This document shows, piece after piece, positions 25,305 to 34,211 of a stretch of 64,000 nucleotides of DNA. How positions within the stretch are numbered: the stretch's first letter is position 1; each line of letters begins with the position of its first letter. The DNA is taken from NCBI RefSeq assembly GCF_014646215.1, contig NZ_BMNA01000001.1, positions 573,250 to 637,249 of the forward strand. Direction: 5' to 3'. Source of the stretch: Nakamurella endophytica (GTDB lineage: Bacteria > Actinomycetota > Actinomycetes > Mycobacteriales > Nakamurellaceae). The position numbers were made by a program, and so were the translations under genes. Under the pieces are notes generated by a model, which saw nothing but the letters and a program-made list of their open reading frames with translations, was not told where the DNA came from and searched no databases.

Positions 25305-26098
25305 GGGGCGAGCCGCTCGACCTGCCACCCGTCCGGCGTCCGCCGGTACCGGATGCGGTCGTGCAACCGGGAACTGCGGCCCTGCCAGAACTCGACGGTC
25401 TGCGGCACCAGCCGCCACCCGCCCCAGTGCGGCGGCACCGGGATCGAGTCCTGCGTCACCGCCGGGTCGCCGTCGGGGGCCGACGCGCCGAGCGGTCCGC
25501 CGGAGACGTCGAACCGGTCGTGGGCCCGGCGCAGCAGCGCCTCGAGCTCGGCGCGTCCCGACACCACGGCCGACTGCGGGCTCGCCCAGGCGCCGAGCTG
25601 GGACCCGCGGGGCCGGGTGACCCAGTACGCCTCCGTCGTGGCGGGATCCACCCGGTGCACCGGCCCGCGCAGGTGGATCTGCCGCTGTAGCGCGTACCAC
25701 GGGAAGGTGACCGCCGCGTACGGGTTCTCGGTCAGGTCGTGGCTCTTGGCGGAGGTGTAGTTGGTGTAGAAGACGACGCCGTCGCGGTCGACCGCCTTGG
25801 CCAGCACCGTCCGGCCGGACGGCATGCCGTCGGCGGACGCGGTCGACAGCACCATCGCGTTCGGCTCGAGCAGCTCGGCCCGGACGGCGTCGCCCATCCA
25901 GCGGTCGAACTGCGTCCACCAGTCGGCAGCGACGGCGGTCTCGTCCAGCTCGGCCAGGGTGTAGTTCTGCCGCATGGCGGCCAGGTCGGGGCGGCCGCCG
26001 CGGTCGGCCTCCGCCGGCCCGCCCGCCGGCGCCCCCACCGGTTCGGTGCCGTCCGGCGTCCGGGGTGAGCCGGGTCCCGATTGGTCCTCGCCGCTCAC
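25301..26098 (-). CDS. pdxH: Pyridoxamine 5'-phosphate oxidase
   Basis: A 265-residue FMN enzyme that oxidises pyridoxamine or pyridoxine 5'-phosphate to PLP. After about 40 disordered residues come the family marks: MRQNYTLAELDE, the FMN-binding PSGRTVLAKAVDRDGVVFYTNY, SAKSHDLTENPYAAVTFPW, and the C-terminal VEFWQGRSSRLHDRIRYRR. The GTG at 26098 is the best start because the frame above it is not conserved. It is divergent from citA. Its PLP product serves SerC encoded 1.5 kb away, which is consistent with, but not proof of, a functional link. Confidence 0.93.
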   Translation of the reverse strand: MSGEDQSGPGSPRTPDGTEPVGAPAGGPAEADRGGRPDLAAMRQNYTLAELDETAVAADWWTQFDRWMGDAVRAELLEPNAMVLSTASADGMPSGRTVLAKAVDRDGVVFYTNYTSAKSHDLTENPYAAVTFPWYALQRQIHLRGPVHRVDPATTEAYWVTRPRGSQLGAWASPQSAVVSGRAELEALLRRAHDRFDVSGGPLGASAPDGDPAVTQDSIPVPPHWGGWRLVPQTVEFWQGRSSRLHDRIRYRRTPDGWQVERLAP

Positions 26099-26282
26099 CG
26101 TGTCCCACCGTCCCCGTGCCGTGCGCGTACCCCGTCGACCGCCCGTCGCACGGTACGCCTCCGCCCGCGGTGACCAAGAACACCGGAGCACCCGCTGGCC
26201 CCTGTCGGGCGACCGGGGCACAGTCGGGGGACGCGGGCCGGTGAACGGCCGTTCGCGGATCGGTCCTCGACGGGGAGGGATT

Positions 26283-27422
26283 GTGACCCAACCGGCACAG
26301 CAGGCAGCAGGGGCGGCCGCACCGCGCGGGTTCGTCCCCGGACTGGAGGGCGTGGTCGCCTTCCACACCGCGATCGCCGAACCGGACAAGGACGGTGGGT
26401 CGCTGCGGTACCGCGGCGTCGACATCGAGGACCTGGTCGGGCGGGTCGGTTTCGACGACGTCTGGGCGCTGCTGGTGGACGACGCCTTCGGCGCCGCCCT
26501 CCCGGTCGAGCTCGAACCCTCGCCGGTCCGCTCGGGGGACGTCCGGGTCGACGTGCAGGCGGGGATCCCGCTGCTGGCGGCCACCGCGGGCTTCCGTCCG
26601 CTGCTGGACATCACCGACGACCAGGCGCGCGAGCAGCTGGCACGCACGACGTCCGCCGTGCTGTCCTACGCCGCCCGCTCGGCACGGGGCGACCTGCCCG
26701 AGGTGCCGGCGTCCCTGGTCGAGTCCCGCCCGTCGTCGGTGGAACGCTTCCTGACCGCCTGGCTCGGTGAGCCGTCCCCCGAGCAGGTGCGGGCCATCGA
26801 GGCCTACTGGGTCAGCGCCGCCGAGCACGGGATGAACGCCAGCACGTTCACCGCCCGGGTGGTCGCCTCCACCGGTGCCGACGTCCCCGCGTGCTTCGCC
26901 GGCGCCATCGGGTCGATGTCCGGGCCCCTGCACGGCGGCGCCCCGGCGCGGGTGCTGCCGATGATCACGCAGGTCGAGGCCACCGGCGACCCCGTGGGCC
27001 TGGTCAAGGGCATCCTCGACCGGCGGGAGAAGCTGATGGGCTTCGGCCACCGGGTGTACCGCGCCGAGGACCCGCGGGCCCGCACGCTGCGCCGGGTCTG
27101 CGCCGAGCTGGGCGCGCCGCGGTACGAGGCCGCGGCGGCGCTCGAGCAGGCGGCGCTCACCGAGCTGCGCACCCGCCGGCCGGACCACCCGATCGAGACG
27201 AACGTCGAGTTCTGGGCGGCGGTGATCCTGGACTTCGCCGGCGTCCCGGCGGCGATGATGCCGGCCATGTTCACCTGCGCGAGGACCGCCGGGTGGAGCG
27301 CCCACGTGCTCGAGCAGAAGCGACTCGGCCGGATCGTCCGCCCGTCCGCGGTCTACGACGGGCCCGGGCCCCGGCGCCCCGAGGACGTCGACGGCTACGC
27401 CGGCCTGGTCGCCGGCGTCTGA
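26283..27422 (+). CDS. citA: Second citrate synthase (CitA type)
   Basis: A 379-residue citrate synthase-family protein, shorter than the one at 17 kb and lacking its N-terminal beta-domain. It keeps the core: GVVAFHTAIAEPDKDGGSLRYRG, GSMSGPLHGGAPARV, KLMGFGHRVYRAEDPRA and NVEFWAAVILDFAGVP, so the catalytic His and Asp positions are present. This type corresponds to mycobacterial CitA and is often paired with a main GltA. It could be a citrate or 2-methylcitrate synthase. The GTG at 26283 has GGGAGGGA just upstream. Confidence 0.93.
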   Translation: MTQPAQQAAGAAAPRGFVPGLEGVVAFHTAIAEPDKDGGSLRYRGVDIEDLVGRVGFDDVWALLVDDAFGAALPVELEPSPVRSGDVRVDVQAGIPLLAATAGFRPLLDITDDQAREQLARTTSAVLSYAARSARGDLPEVPASLVESRPSSVERFLTAWLGEPSPEQVRAIEAYWVSAAEHGMNASTFTARVVASTGADVPACFAGAIGSMSGPLHGGAPARVLPMITQVEATGDPVGLVKGILDRREKLMGFGHRVYRAEDPRARTLRRVCAELGAPRYEAAAALEQAALTELRTRRPDHPIETNVEFWAAVILDFAGVPAAMMPAMFTCARTAGWSAHVLEQKRLGRIVRPSAVYDGPGPRRPEDVDGYAGLVAGV

Positions 27423-27538
27423 GCCCGGCACCGGACATCGGCTGGTCGCCGCTGTCTGAGCCGGTGCCGGACACCGGCAGGGCTGCCGACCCCGGAGCCG
27501 CGGGTGCGGGCCGGAGCCGGACGGACGCCCGCGGGTGA

Positions 27539-28729
<1,191 letters not shown>

Positions 28730-28734
28730 CGGTT

Positions 28735-28760
28735 CGGCACCGCCCGGCCGGGCCGTGCCG
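28735..28760 (+). terminator. Hairpin terminator after serC
   Basis: CGGCAC c GCCC-GGCC-GGGC c GTGCCG: ten pairs with one C/C mismatch, starting six bases after the serC stop. Confidence 0.7.
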
Positions 28761-28773
28761 ATGATCAACGTCA

Positions 28774-28800
28774 GTCACACCGGTCACATCCGTCACAACC
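28774..28800 (+). promoter_or_regulatory. Three 9-bp direct repeats GTCACANCS upstream of sepH
   Basis: GTCACACCG, GTCACATCC and GTCACAACC follow each other without a gap. TAGCGT at 28869-28874 may be the -10 of sepH. The repeats could be a multimeric activator or repressor site; the protein is unknown. Confidence 0.4.
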
Positions 28801-28907
28801 GGAAAGTCGTTGCGCCGCAAGCCCGCGGCTGCCTCGGCGCGCCGTCCGGGGACGGTGCCGCCGCCGCGTTAGCGTGGCGCGACATCCAGTTGCAGAGGGG
28901 ACGGGCC

Positions 28908-29822
28908 GTGCGCGCACTGCGGATCGTGGGACTGACCGACGGCGGAGCGACGGTCGTCTGCGAGGACACCGCCGACGGGGAGCGGTTCACGCTGCCCTGC
29001 AACGACCGGCTGCGCGCCGCGGCCCGTGGCGACGCCGGCCGGTTCGGACAGCAGGAGTCGGACGGCGAGCCGCAGTTGCGCCCGCGCGAGGTACAGGCCC
29101 GCATCCGCGCCGGCGCCACCCTGGAGGAGGTCGCGGCGCTGGCGAAGACGTCGGTGCGGCGGATCGAGAGCTTCGCGCACCCGGTGCTGCTGGAGCGGGC
29201 CACCATGGCCGACCGCGGCCGCGGGGCGCACCCCAGCACGGACGGCGTGACGGCCAAGCAGACGGTCGAGCAGCTGGTCGGCGCCACGCTCGCCGCCCGC
29301 GGCCAGGACGAGGGCGTCGAGTGGGACGCCTACCGGGACGGCGACAGCTGGGTCCTGGTGCTCACCTGGCACGCGGGCCGCAGCCAGAACCGCGCCCGCT
29401 GGACGTTCCACCCCGGGCCGGCCGGCGGCACGCTGACCGCCCGGGACGAGACCGCCGCCGAGATCGTGGACCCGTCGGTCCGCGCCCCGCGGCCGGTGCG
29501 CGAGCCGACCCGTCCGGCCGCACCGGCGCCGGGCGCCGCGGTCGCCGGCTCGCTGCTCGACCCGACGGAGCCCACCGTGTCGGCGCCGCCCGCCGCACCG
29601 GCGGGTGCCGCGACGGGATCGGCCGCGGGACCGGCGGCGAGGGAGGCCGAGCGGCTGGTCGAGGACACCGTGACCGACGAGCGTGCCGGCGTTCTGCCCG
29701 CCCGCGCCGAGCAGGTGGTCCGCACCGGCACCGACTCCGCGCGAGGCGTCGGCCGCCGCGCCACCCGCCCGCCGATGCCGTCCTGGGAGGACGTCCTGCT
29801 GGGCACCCGCCAGGGACGCTGA
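28908..29822 (+). CDS. sepH: Septation protein SepH (DUF3071)
   Basis: A 304-residue cell-division protein. In Streptomyces and Mycobacterium, SepH binds FtsZ and promotes its assembly. The N-terminal DUF3071 domain has MRALRIVGLTDGGATVVCED and an HTH-like stretch (IRAGATLEEVAALAKTSVRRIESFAHPVLLERA), followed by DGDSWVLVLTWHAGRSQNRARWTF. A long Ala/Pro linker leads to a conserved C-terminal tail, PPMPSWEDVLLGTR. The GTG at 28908 has AGAGGGG upstream. Gene order serC-sepH agrees with mycobacteria (there serC/Rv0884c and sepH/Rv0883c). Confidence 0.93.
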   Translation: MRALRIVGLTDGGATVVCEDTADGERFTLPCNDRLRAAARGDAGRFGQQESDGEPQLRPREVQARIRAGATLEEVAALAKTSVRRIESFAHPVLLERATMADRGRGAHPSTDGVTAKQTVEQLVGATLAARGQDEGVEWDAYRDGDSWVLVLTWHAGRSQNRARWTFHPGPAGGTLTARDETAAEIVDPSVRAPRPVREPTRPAAPAPGAAVAGSLLDPTEPTVSAPPAAPAGAATGSAAGPAAREAERLVEDTVTDERAGVLPARAEQVVRTGTDSARGVGRRATRPPMPSWEDVLLGTRQGR

Positions 29823-29832
29823 CCGCTCGGCC

Positions 29833-30819
29833 GTGCTCGGGGTCCCCGTCGAGGGCGGCGCGCTGGCGGTCCACGAGCTGGGCGCCGGCCCGGCCACCGT
29901 GCTCGCCCTGCACGGGATCACGTCCAACGGCCTGGCGTTCGCCTCTCTGGCCGACTCGCTGCACGGCACCGCCCGGGTGCTCGCACCGGACCTGCGTGGC
30001 CGGGGCTGCTCCGCGGCGGTCGCCGGACCGGCCGGCCTGGCGGCGCATGCGGCCGACATCGTCGCCGTGGCGTCGGTGGCCGCCGGGTCCGGCGGGGCGC
30101 CGGTGGTACTCGTCGGGCACTCCATGGGCGCCTTCGTCGCCGCCGCAGCGGCGGCCCGCCACCCCGAGCTGTTCCGGGCCGTGGTGTTGCTCGACGGTGG
30201 GGTTGCCCTGCCCGCGCCACCGGGCACGGACATCGAGGCGCAGCTCGGGGCGGCGATCGGCCCGGCCCTCGACCGGCTGTCCATGACGTTCCCGACGCCG
30301 GAGGACTGCCTGGCGTTCTGGGCCGGCCACCCGGCCGTCGGCCCGCTGCTGCACGGCCCGACCGCGGCGGCGGTCCGGGCCCACCTGCTGCACGATCTGG
30401 TCCCCGCCGGGGACGGCGCCGTCCGGTCCAGCTGCGTCCGGGACGCGGTGCTCGCCGACGGCCGGGACGTGCTGACCTGGTCGCCGAGCCGGTCGTGGGC
30501 CGACTCGGGGCAGGGCGTCGCGCCACCGGTCACCGTGCTGCTCGCCGAGCGAGGCATGCTCGACCAGCCCGAACCGTTCGTCCCGGACAGCACTGTCGGT
30601 GCCGACGGTGCCGACGGTGCCGACGGTGCCGACGGTGCCGACGGTGCCGACGGTGCCGACGGTGCCGACGGTGCCGACGGTGCCGACGGTGCCGACGGTG
30701 CCGACGGCCGGACACGGCGGGTGACCCGGGTGGCCGCCACCAACCACTACAGCCTGATCCTCGGGCCGGCGGGCGTCGCAGCCACCGACGCCGCGGTGCG
30801 GTCTGCCCTGAAGGGCTGA
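29833..30819 (+). CDS. Alpha/beta hydrolase with an internal tandem repeat
   Basis: A 328-residue alpha/beta-hydrolase. The oxyanion region LALHGITSNG, the nucleophile elbow VLVGHSMGAF with S97, and the C-terminal TNHYSLI with H305 are visible. Between the acid region and that His the gene holds twelve copies of a 9-bp unit, adding 36 residues of (GAD)12 at about 256-291, which is very unusual inside a catalytic domain. The GTG start lies ten bases after the sepH stop, so the pair is probably cotranscribed. The substrate is unknown. Confidence 0.85.
   Translation: MLGVPVEGGALAVHELGAGPATVLALHGITSNGLAFASLADSLHGTARVLAPDLRGRGCSAAVAGPAGLAAHAADIVAVASVAAGSGGAPVVLVGHSMGAFVAAAAAARHPELFRAVVLLDGGVALPAPPGTDIEAQLGAAIGPALDRLSMTFPTPEDCLAFWAGHPAVGPLLHGPTAAAVRAHLLHDLVPAGDGAVRSSCVRDAVLADGRDVLTWSPSRSWADSGQGVAPPVTVLLAERGMLDQPEPFVPDSTVGADGADGADGADGADGADGADGADGADGADGADGADGRTRRVTRVAATNHYSLILGPAGVAATDAAVRSALKG
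30598..30705 (+). repeat. In-frame 9-bp repeat, 12 perfect copies of GGTGCCGAC
   Basis: Twelve identical units encode (GAD)12 inside the alpha/beta hydrolase. The perfect identity suggests recent expansion and likely length variation between strains. Confidence 0.97.
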
Positions 30820-30908
30820 CGTTCGCCCCTCTTTGGTGTGCTCGCGGCCCGCCGCCAGGCGGTTCCCGGCACAATGGGGGCCGGGCCGAGAGGGTGACGG
30901 AGGACGTG

Positions 30909-31985
30909 ATGATGGCGCTGTCCGTCGCCGACGCTGTCCTCGACCTGCTCGACGCCTCGCCGATGGCTGTGGTGGTCCACGACGAGGGCGGGCGGGTCCG
31001 GCACGCCAACGCCGCCTTCGCCCGGCTGCTCGGCTACAGCCTTTCCGAGGTGCTCGACCTCGACATGTCGGATCTCGTCCTGGCGTCCGCGGACGGCTCC
31101 CACCCCGCCGATGTCGCGGACCCCGCCGACCCGGCCGACCCGTTCGACGAGCCCGGCACCGCGGTGCCGCAGCCGGATCCGGTGCCCGCCGCCGTGCTGG
31201 CCGGAGCCCGGCACCCGGCCGTCCGCGAGCACCGGGCGGAGGTCCCCGCGCCCCGCAGCAGCTCCGTCCCGTCGCCGAGCGGCTCGATCGCCGACCGGCG
31301 GATGGTGCACCGCAGCGGCCGCACCCTGCGGTGCCGCACCACCACGTCCACCGTCGACCGCGACGGGCGCCGGCTGGTGCTGATGTGCGTCGAGGACGTC
31401 GCGGCGCACGAGCGGGTGGTCGAGCGGCTGCGCCACGCCGCCACCCACGACACCCTGACCGGGCTGACCAACCGGGCCGGTATGAGCCGGCACCTGCAGG
31501 ACGTCGCGCGCTCCGGGCGGGTGGTCGACGTCGCCATGGTCGACCTGGACGGATTGAAGCTGGTCAACGACACCCTCGGTCACCTCGCCGGGGACCGGCT
31601 GCTGGTGGCGGTCGCCGGCTTCCTGACCGCCGGACTGCCCGCGGGCTGCGAGGTCTCCCGGTGGGCGGGTGACGAGTTCGTGGTCACGGGTCCGGTCCGG
31701 TCCGGGCACGGGCCGGACCCCGCACCCGACGCCGCGGGCATCGGCGGCCCCGACACCGGCACGGGACACTTCGACCTGGCAGCGGCGCTGCGCCGCTGCC
31801 TGCGCGCGGAGGTCGAGGTGGCGCCCGAGGTCACGGTGGCGGTGCGCGCCTCGGTCGGCGTCTCGCGCTGCGGCGGCGGCCGCTCCCCCGCCGAGGCGCT
31901 GGCCGCCGCGGACGAGGCCATGTACGCCATGAAGCACGCCAGGGCGCGCCGCGGCTCCGCGGTGCCGGAGCCGCGGCGTCCCTGA
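30909..31985 (+). CDS. PAS-GGDEF protein, probable diguanylate cyclase
   Basis: A 358-residue signalling protein. The N-terminal PAS domain (about 10-150; LLDASPMAVVVHDEGGRVRHANAAFARLLGYS) is interrupted by a DPADPADP-rich insert. The C-terminal GGDEF domain has THDTLTGLTNRAGM, VDLDGLKLVNDTLGHLAGDRL and, at 253-257, AGDEF in place of GGDEF, a change found in active cyclases. No RxxD inhibitory site precedes it. It would make cyclic di-GMP from two GTP. The start is uncertain: GGAGGA fits ATG 30909 or 30912; a GTG at 30894 is also in frame. Confidence 0.85.
   Translation: MMALSVADAVLDLLDASPMAVVVHDEGGRVRHANAAFARLLGYSLSEVLDLDMSDLVLASADGSHPADVADPADPADPFDEPGTAVPQPDPVPAAVLAGARHPAVREHRAEVPAPRSSSVPSPSGSIADRRMVHRSGRTLRCRTTTSTVDRDGRRLVLMCVEDVAAHERVVERLRHAATHDTLTGLTNRAGMSRHLQDVARSGRVVDVAMVDLDGLKLVNDTLGHLAGDRLLVAVAGFLTAGLPAGCEVSRWAGDEFVVTGPVRSGHGPDPAPDAAGIGGPDTGTGHFDLAAALRRCLRAEVEVAPEVTVAVRASVGVSRCGGGRSPAEALAAADEAMYAMKHARARRGSAVPEPRRP
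31947..31978. terminator. Hairpin terminator inside the 3' end of the GGDEF gene
   Basis: CGCCGCGGCTCCG (31947-31959) pairs perfectly with CGGAGCCGCGGCG (31966-31978) around a six-base loop. It encodes the last residues of the GGDEF protein and lies only about 20 bases from the end of the convergent gap gene, so it could serve both. Confidence 0.65.
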
Positions 31986-31998
31986 CCGGTCGAGGAGT

Positions 31999-32997
31999 TC
32001 AGGCCGCGGCCAGCAGTTCCAGCGTGTCGACGACGCGGTGCGAGAAGCCCCATTCGTTGTCGTACCAGGCGACCACCTTGACGTGCCGGCCGTCCACCCG
32101 GGTCAGCGCCGAGTCGAAGATCGAGGACGCCGGGTTGCCGGTGATGTCCGAGGACACCAACGCCTCCTCGGAGTACTCCAGCATCCCGGCCAGCGGTCCG
32201 GCCGCCGCCGCGCGGTAGGCGGCCAGGACGTCGTCCCGATCGACCTCCCGCTCGACCGTGGCGTTCAGCTCCACCAGCGACCCGACCGGGACGGGTACCC
32301 GGATGGAGTCGCCGGAGAGCCGGCCGTCCAGCTCCGGCAGGACCAGGCCGATGGCCTTGGCGGCCCCGGTCGTGGTCGGCACGATGTTGACGGCGGCGGC
32401 CCGTGCCCGGCGGGCGTCGCGGTGCGGGCCGTCCTGCAGGTTCTGCTCCTGGGTGTAGGCGTGCACCGTGGTCATGAAGCCGTGCTCGATGCCGGCCAGG
32501 CCGTGCAGCACCGCGGCCAGCGGGGCCAGCGCGTTGGTGGTGCACGAGGCGTTCGAGACGACGGTGTGCCGGGCCGGGTCGTAGGCGCCGGTGTTGACGC
32601 CGAACGCCAGCGTGACGTCGGCCCCCTCGGACGGCGCACCTACCAGGACCTTCCCCGCGCCGGCCGCCAGGTGCGCGCGGGCGGCGGTGGCGGAGGTCCA
32701 GCGGCCGGTCGACTCCAGGACGACGTCGACGTCCAGCGGTCCCCACGGCAACCGGGCCGGGTCGGGCTCGGCCAGCACCTGCACTCGCCGGCCGTCCACG
32801 ACGAGGGCGTCCCCGTCCACGGACACCGGGCGGCCCAGCCGGCCGGCCGTGGTGTCGTAGGCCAGCAGCCGGCGCAGGGTCGCCGGTGCGGCGAGGTCGT
32901 TGACGGCGACGATCTCCAGGTCGCTGTCGCGCTCCAGCAGCGCGCGCAGCACGTTCCGGCCGATGCGGCCGAAGCCGTTGATGGCAATGCGGGTCAC
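31999..32997 (-). CDS. gap: Type I glyceraldehyde-3-phosphate dehydrogenase
   Basis: A 332-residue GAPDH that oxidises glyceraldehyde 3-phosphate with phosphate and NAD. The NAD-binding INGFGRIGRNVLRAL, Asp34 in VAVNDLAA (favours NAD), the catalytic C152 in SNASCTTN, H179 in TTVHAYTQEQN, and WYDNEWGFSHR are all present. The GTG at 32997 has GAGAGGAG eight bases before it. It is a lone gene, not with pgk/tpi, so it may be a second isozyme; the usual glycolytic operon would be elsewhere. Confidence 0.94.
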   Translation of the reverse strand: MTRIAINGFGRIGRNVLRALLERDSDLEIVAVNDLAAPATLRRLLAYDTTAGRLGRPVSVDGDALVVDGRRVQVLAEPDPARLPWGPLDVDVVLESTGRWTSATAARAHLAAGAGKVLVGAPSEGADVTLAFGVNTGAYDPARHTVVSNASCTTNALAPLAAVLHGLAGIEHGFMTTVHAYTQEQNLQDGPHRDARRARAAAVNIVPTTTGAAKAIGLVLPELDGRLSGDSIRVPVPVGSLVELNATVEREVDRDDVLAAYRAAAAGPLAGMLEYSEEALVSSDITGNPASSIFDSALTRVDGRHVKVVAWYDNEWGFSHRVVDTLELLAAA

Positions 32998-33109
32998 AGT
33001 GGCTCCTCTCGGTCGCCACCCAGGCTGGCCGGCCGGGTGGCGGCCCGACAGCGGCGCGGACGCCACCGTCCGCAAGGATCGCGCCAACCGTCTGCCACCC
33101 GGCCGGGCG

Positions 33110-34066
33110 TCATTCGCCGCGGGTGAAGGTGCGCCGGTACTCGCTCGGCGTCGTCCCGAGGATCCGCTGGAAGTGCAGCCGCAGGTTGGCCCCGGTGCCC
33201 AGGTGCACGTCGGCCGCGATCTGCTCGACGCTGCGCTGCGACCGTTCCAGCAGCTCGCGGGCCACGTCGATGCGGGCGCGGAGCACCCACTGCATCGGGG
33301 TGTGGCCGGTGTCCTCGACGAACCGCCGGGAGAAGGTGCGCGGCGACACGGCCGCGTGCCGGGCCAGCCGGTCGAGCGTCAGCGGCTCGCCGAGCCGGTG
33401 CAGCGCCCACTCCCGCGTCGCGGCGAACCGCTCGCCGAGCGGTTCCGGCACGCTGCGCGGCACGTACTGGGCCTGGCCGCCGCTGCGGTACGGCGCGGCG
33501 ACCAGCCGGCGCGCCGCGTGGTTGGCGGCGGCGACGCCGAGGTCGCCGCGCAGCACGTGCAGGCACAGGTCGATCCCGGACGCCGCGCCCGCGGAGGTCA
33601 GCACGCTGCCCTCGTCGACGAACAGCACGTTGGCGTCGACCCGCACCCCCGGGTGCCGGGCCGCCAGTGCCCGGGTGTAGTGCCAGTGGGTGGTGGCCCG
33701 CCGCCCGTCGAGCAGACCGGTGGCGGCCAGCGCGAACGCGCCGGTGGAGATCGCCGCGAGCCGGGCGCCGCGGCCGTGCGCGGCGCGCAGCGCCCGGACC
33801 ACGGTCGCGGGCGGATCCTCCCGGTCCGGGTGGCGGTAGCCGGGGATGAACACGATCTCCGCCCACTCCAACGCGTCCAGGCCGTCGGCCACGTGGTAGG
33901 ACAGCCCGTCGCCGCCGGTGACCAGCCCCGGCGCCGGGCCGCACACCCGGACTTCGTACGGCATGCTCGGCCGGGTCGTGAAGACCTGCGCCGGGATCCC
34001 GACGTCCAGCGGCTTCGCGCCCTCCAGCACCAGGACGGCGACGCGGTGCAGGCGGGTGGGCGGCAC
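33110..34066 (-). CDS. GlxA-family AraC-type transcriptional regulator
   Basis: A 318-residue regulator with an N-terminal DJ-1/PfpI-like domain (VAVLVLEGAKPLDVGIPAQVF, IFIPGYRHPD, and AISTGAFALAATGLLDGRRAT in place of the catalytic Cys elbow) and a C-terminal AraC double HTH (LTLDRLARHAAVSPRTFSRRF, SVEQIAADVHLGTGANLRLHFQRILGTTPSEYR). The GTG at 34066 is supported by TACCGT six bases upstream, the leaderless arrangement. Its targets and ligand are unknown; neighbours are a divergent ABC exporter and the gap gene. Confidence 0.92.
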   Translation of the reverse strand: MPPTRLHRVAVLVLEGAKPLDVGIPAQVFTTRPSMPYEVRVCGPAPGLVTGGDGLSYHVADGLDALEWAEIVFIPGYRHPDREDPPATVVRALRAAHGRGARLAAISTGAFALAATGLLDGRRATTHWHYTRALAARHPGVRVDANVLFVDEGSVLTSAGAASGIDLCLHVLRGDLGVAAANHAARRLVAAPYRSGGQAQYVPRSVPEPLGERFAATREWALHRLGEPLTLDRLARHAAVSPRTFSRRFVEDTGHTPMQWVLRARIDVARELLERSQRSVEQIAADVHLGTGANLRLHFQRILGTTPSEYRRTFTRGE

Positions 34067-34072
34067 GGGGAC

Positions 34073-34078
34073 ACGGTA
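34073..34078 (-). promoter_or_regulatory. -10 element of the GlxA-type regulator gene (leaderless)
   Basis: TACCGT on the minus strand, six bases before the GTG start; transcription would begin at or next to the start codon. Confidence 0.5.
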
Positions 34079-34211
34079 GGGCCCGCCGCCGGGCGGCGAT
34101 CGCACACCGGCGGGGCGGCACCGCGGACCGCTCCCGACGGGCCGGCCGGCGGGGCCGCGGGCGGAAACTCGGTGGGAGGCCGTCGGTGGCCCCACGTAGC
34201 CTCGAACGGTC

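Noticed and set aside
30601..30710. Arg/Cys-rich repeat protein in another frame of the 9-bp array
   Set aside because: Any frame of a 9-bp repeat is open. Only the hydrolase frame continues into conserved sequence on both sides.
30909..31985. Inactive GGDEF domain because of AGDEF
   Set aside because: AGDEF variants are known to be active and the substrate-binding residues around it are kept.
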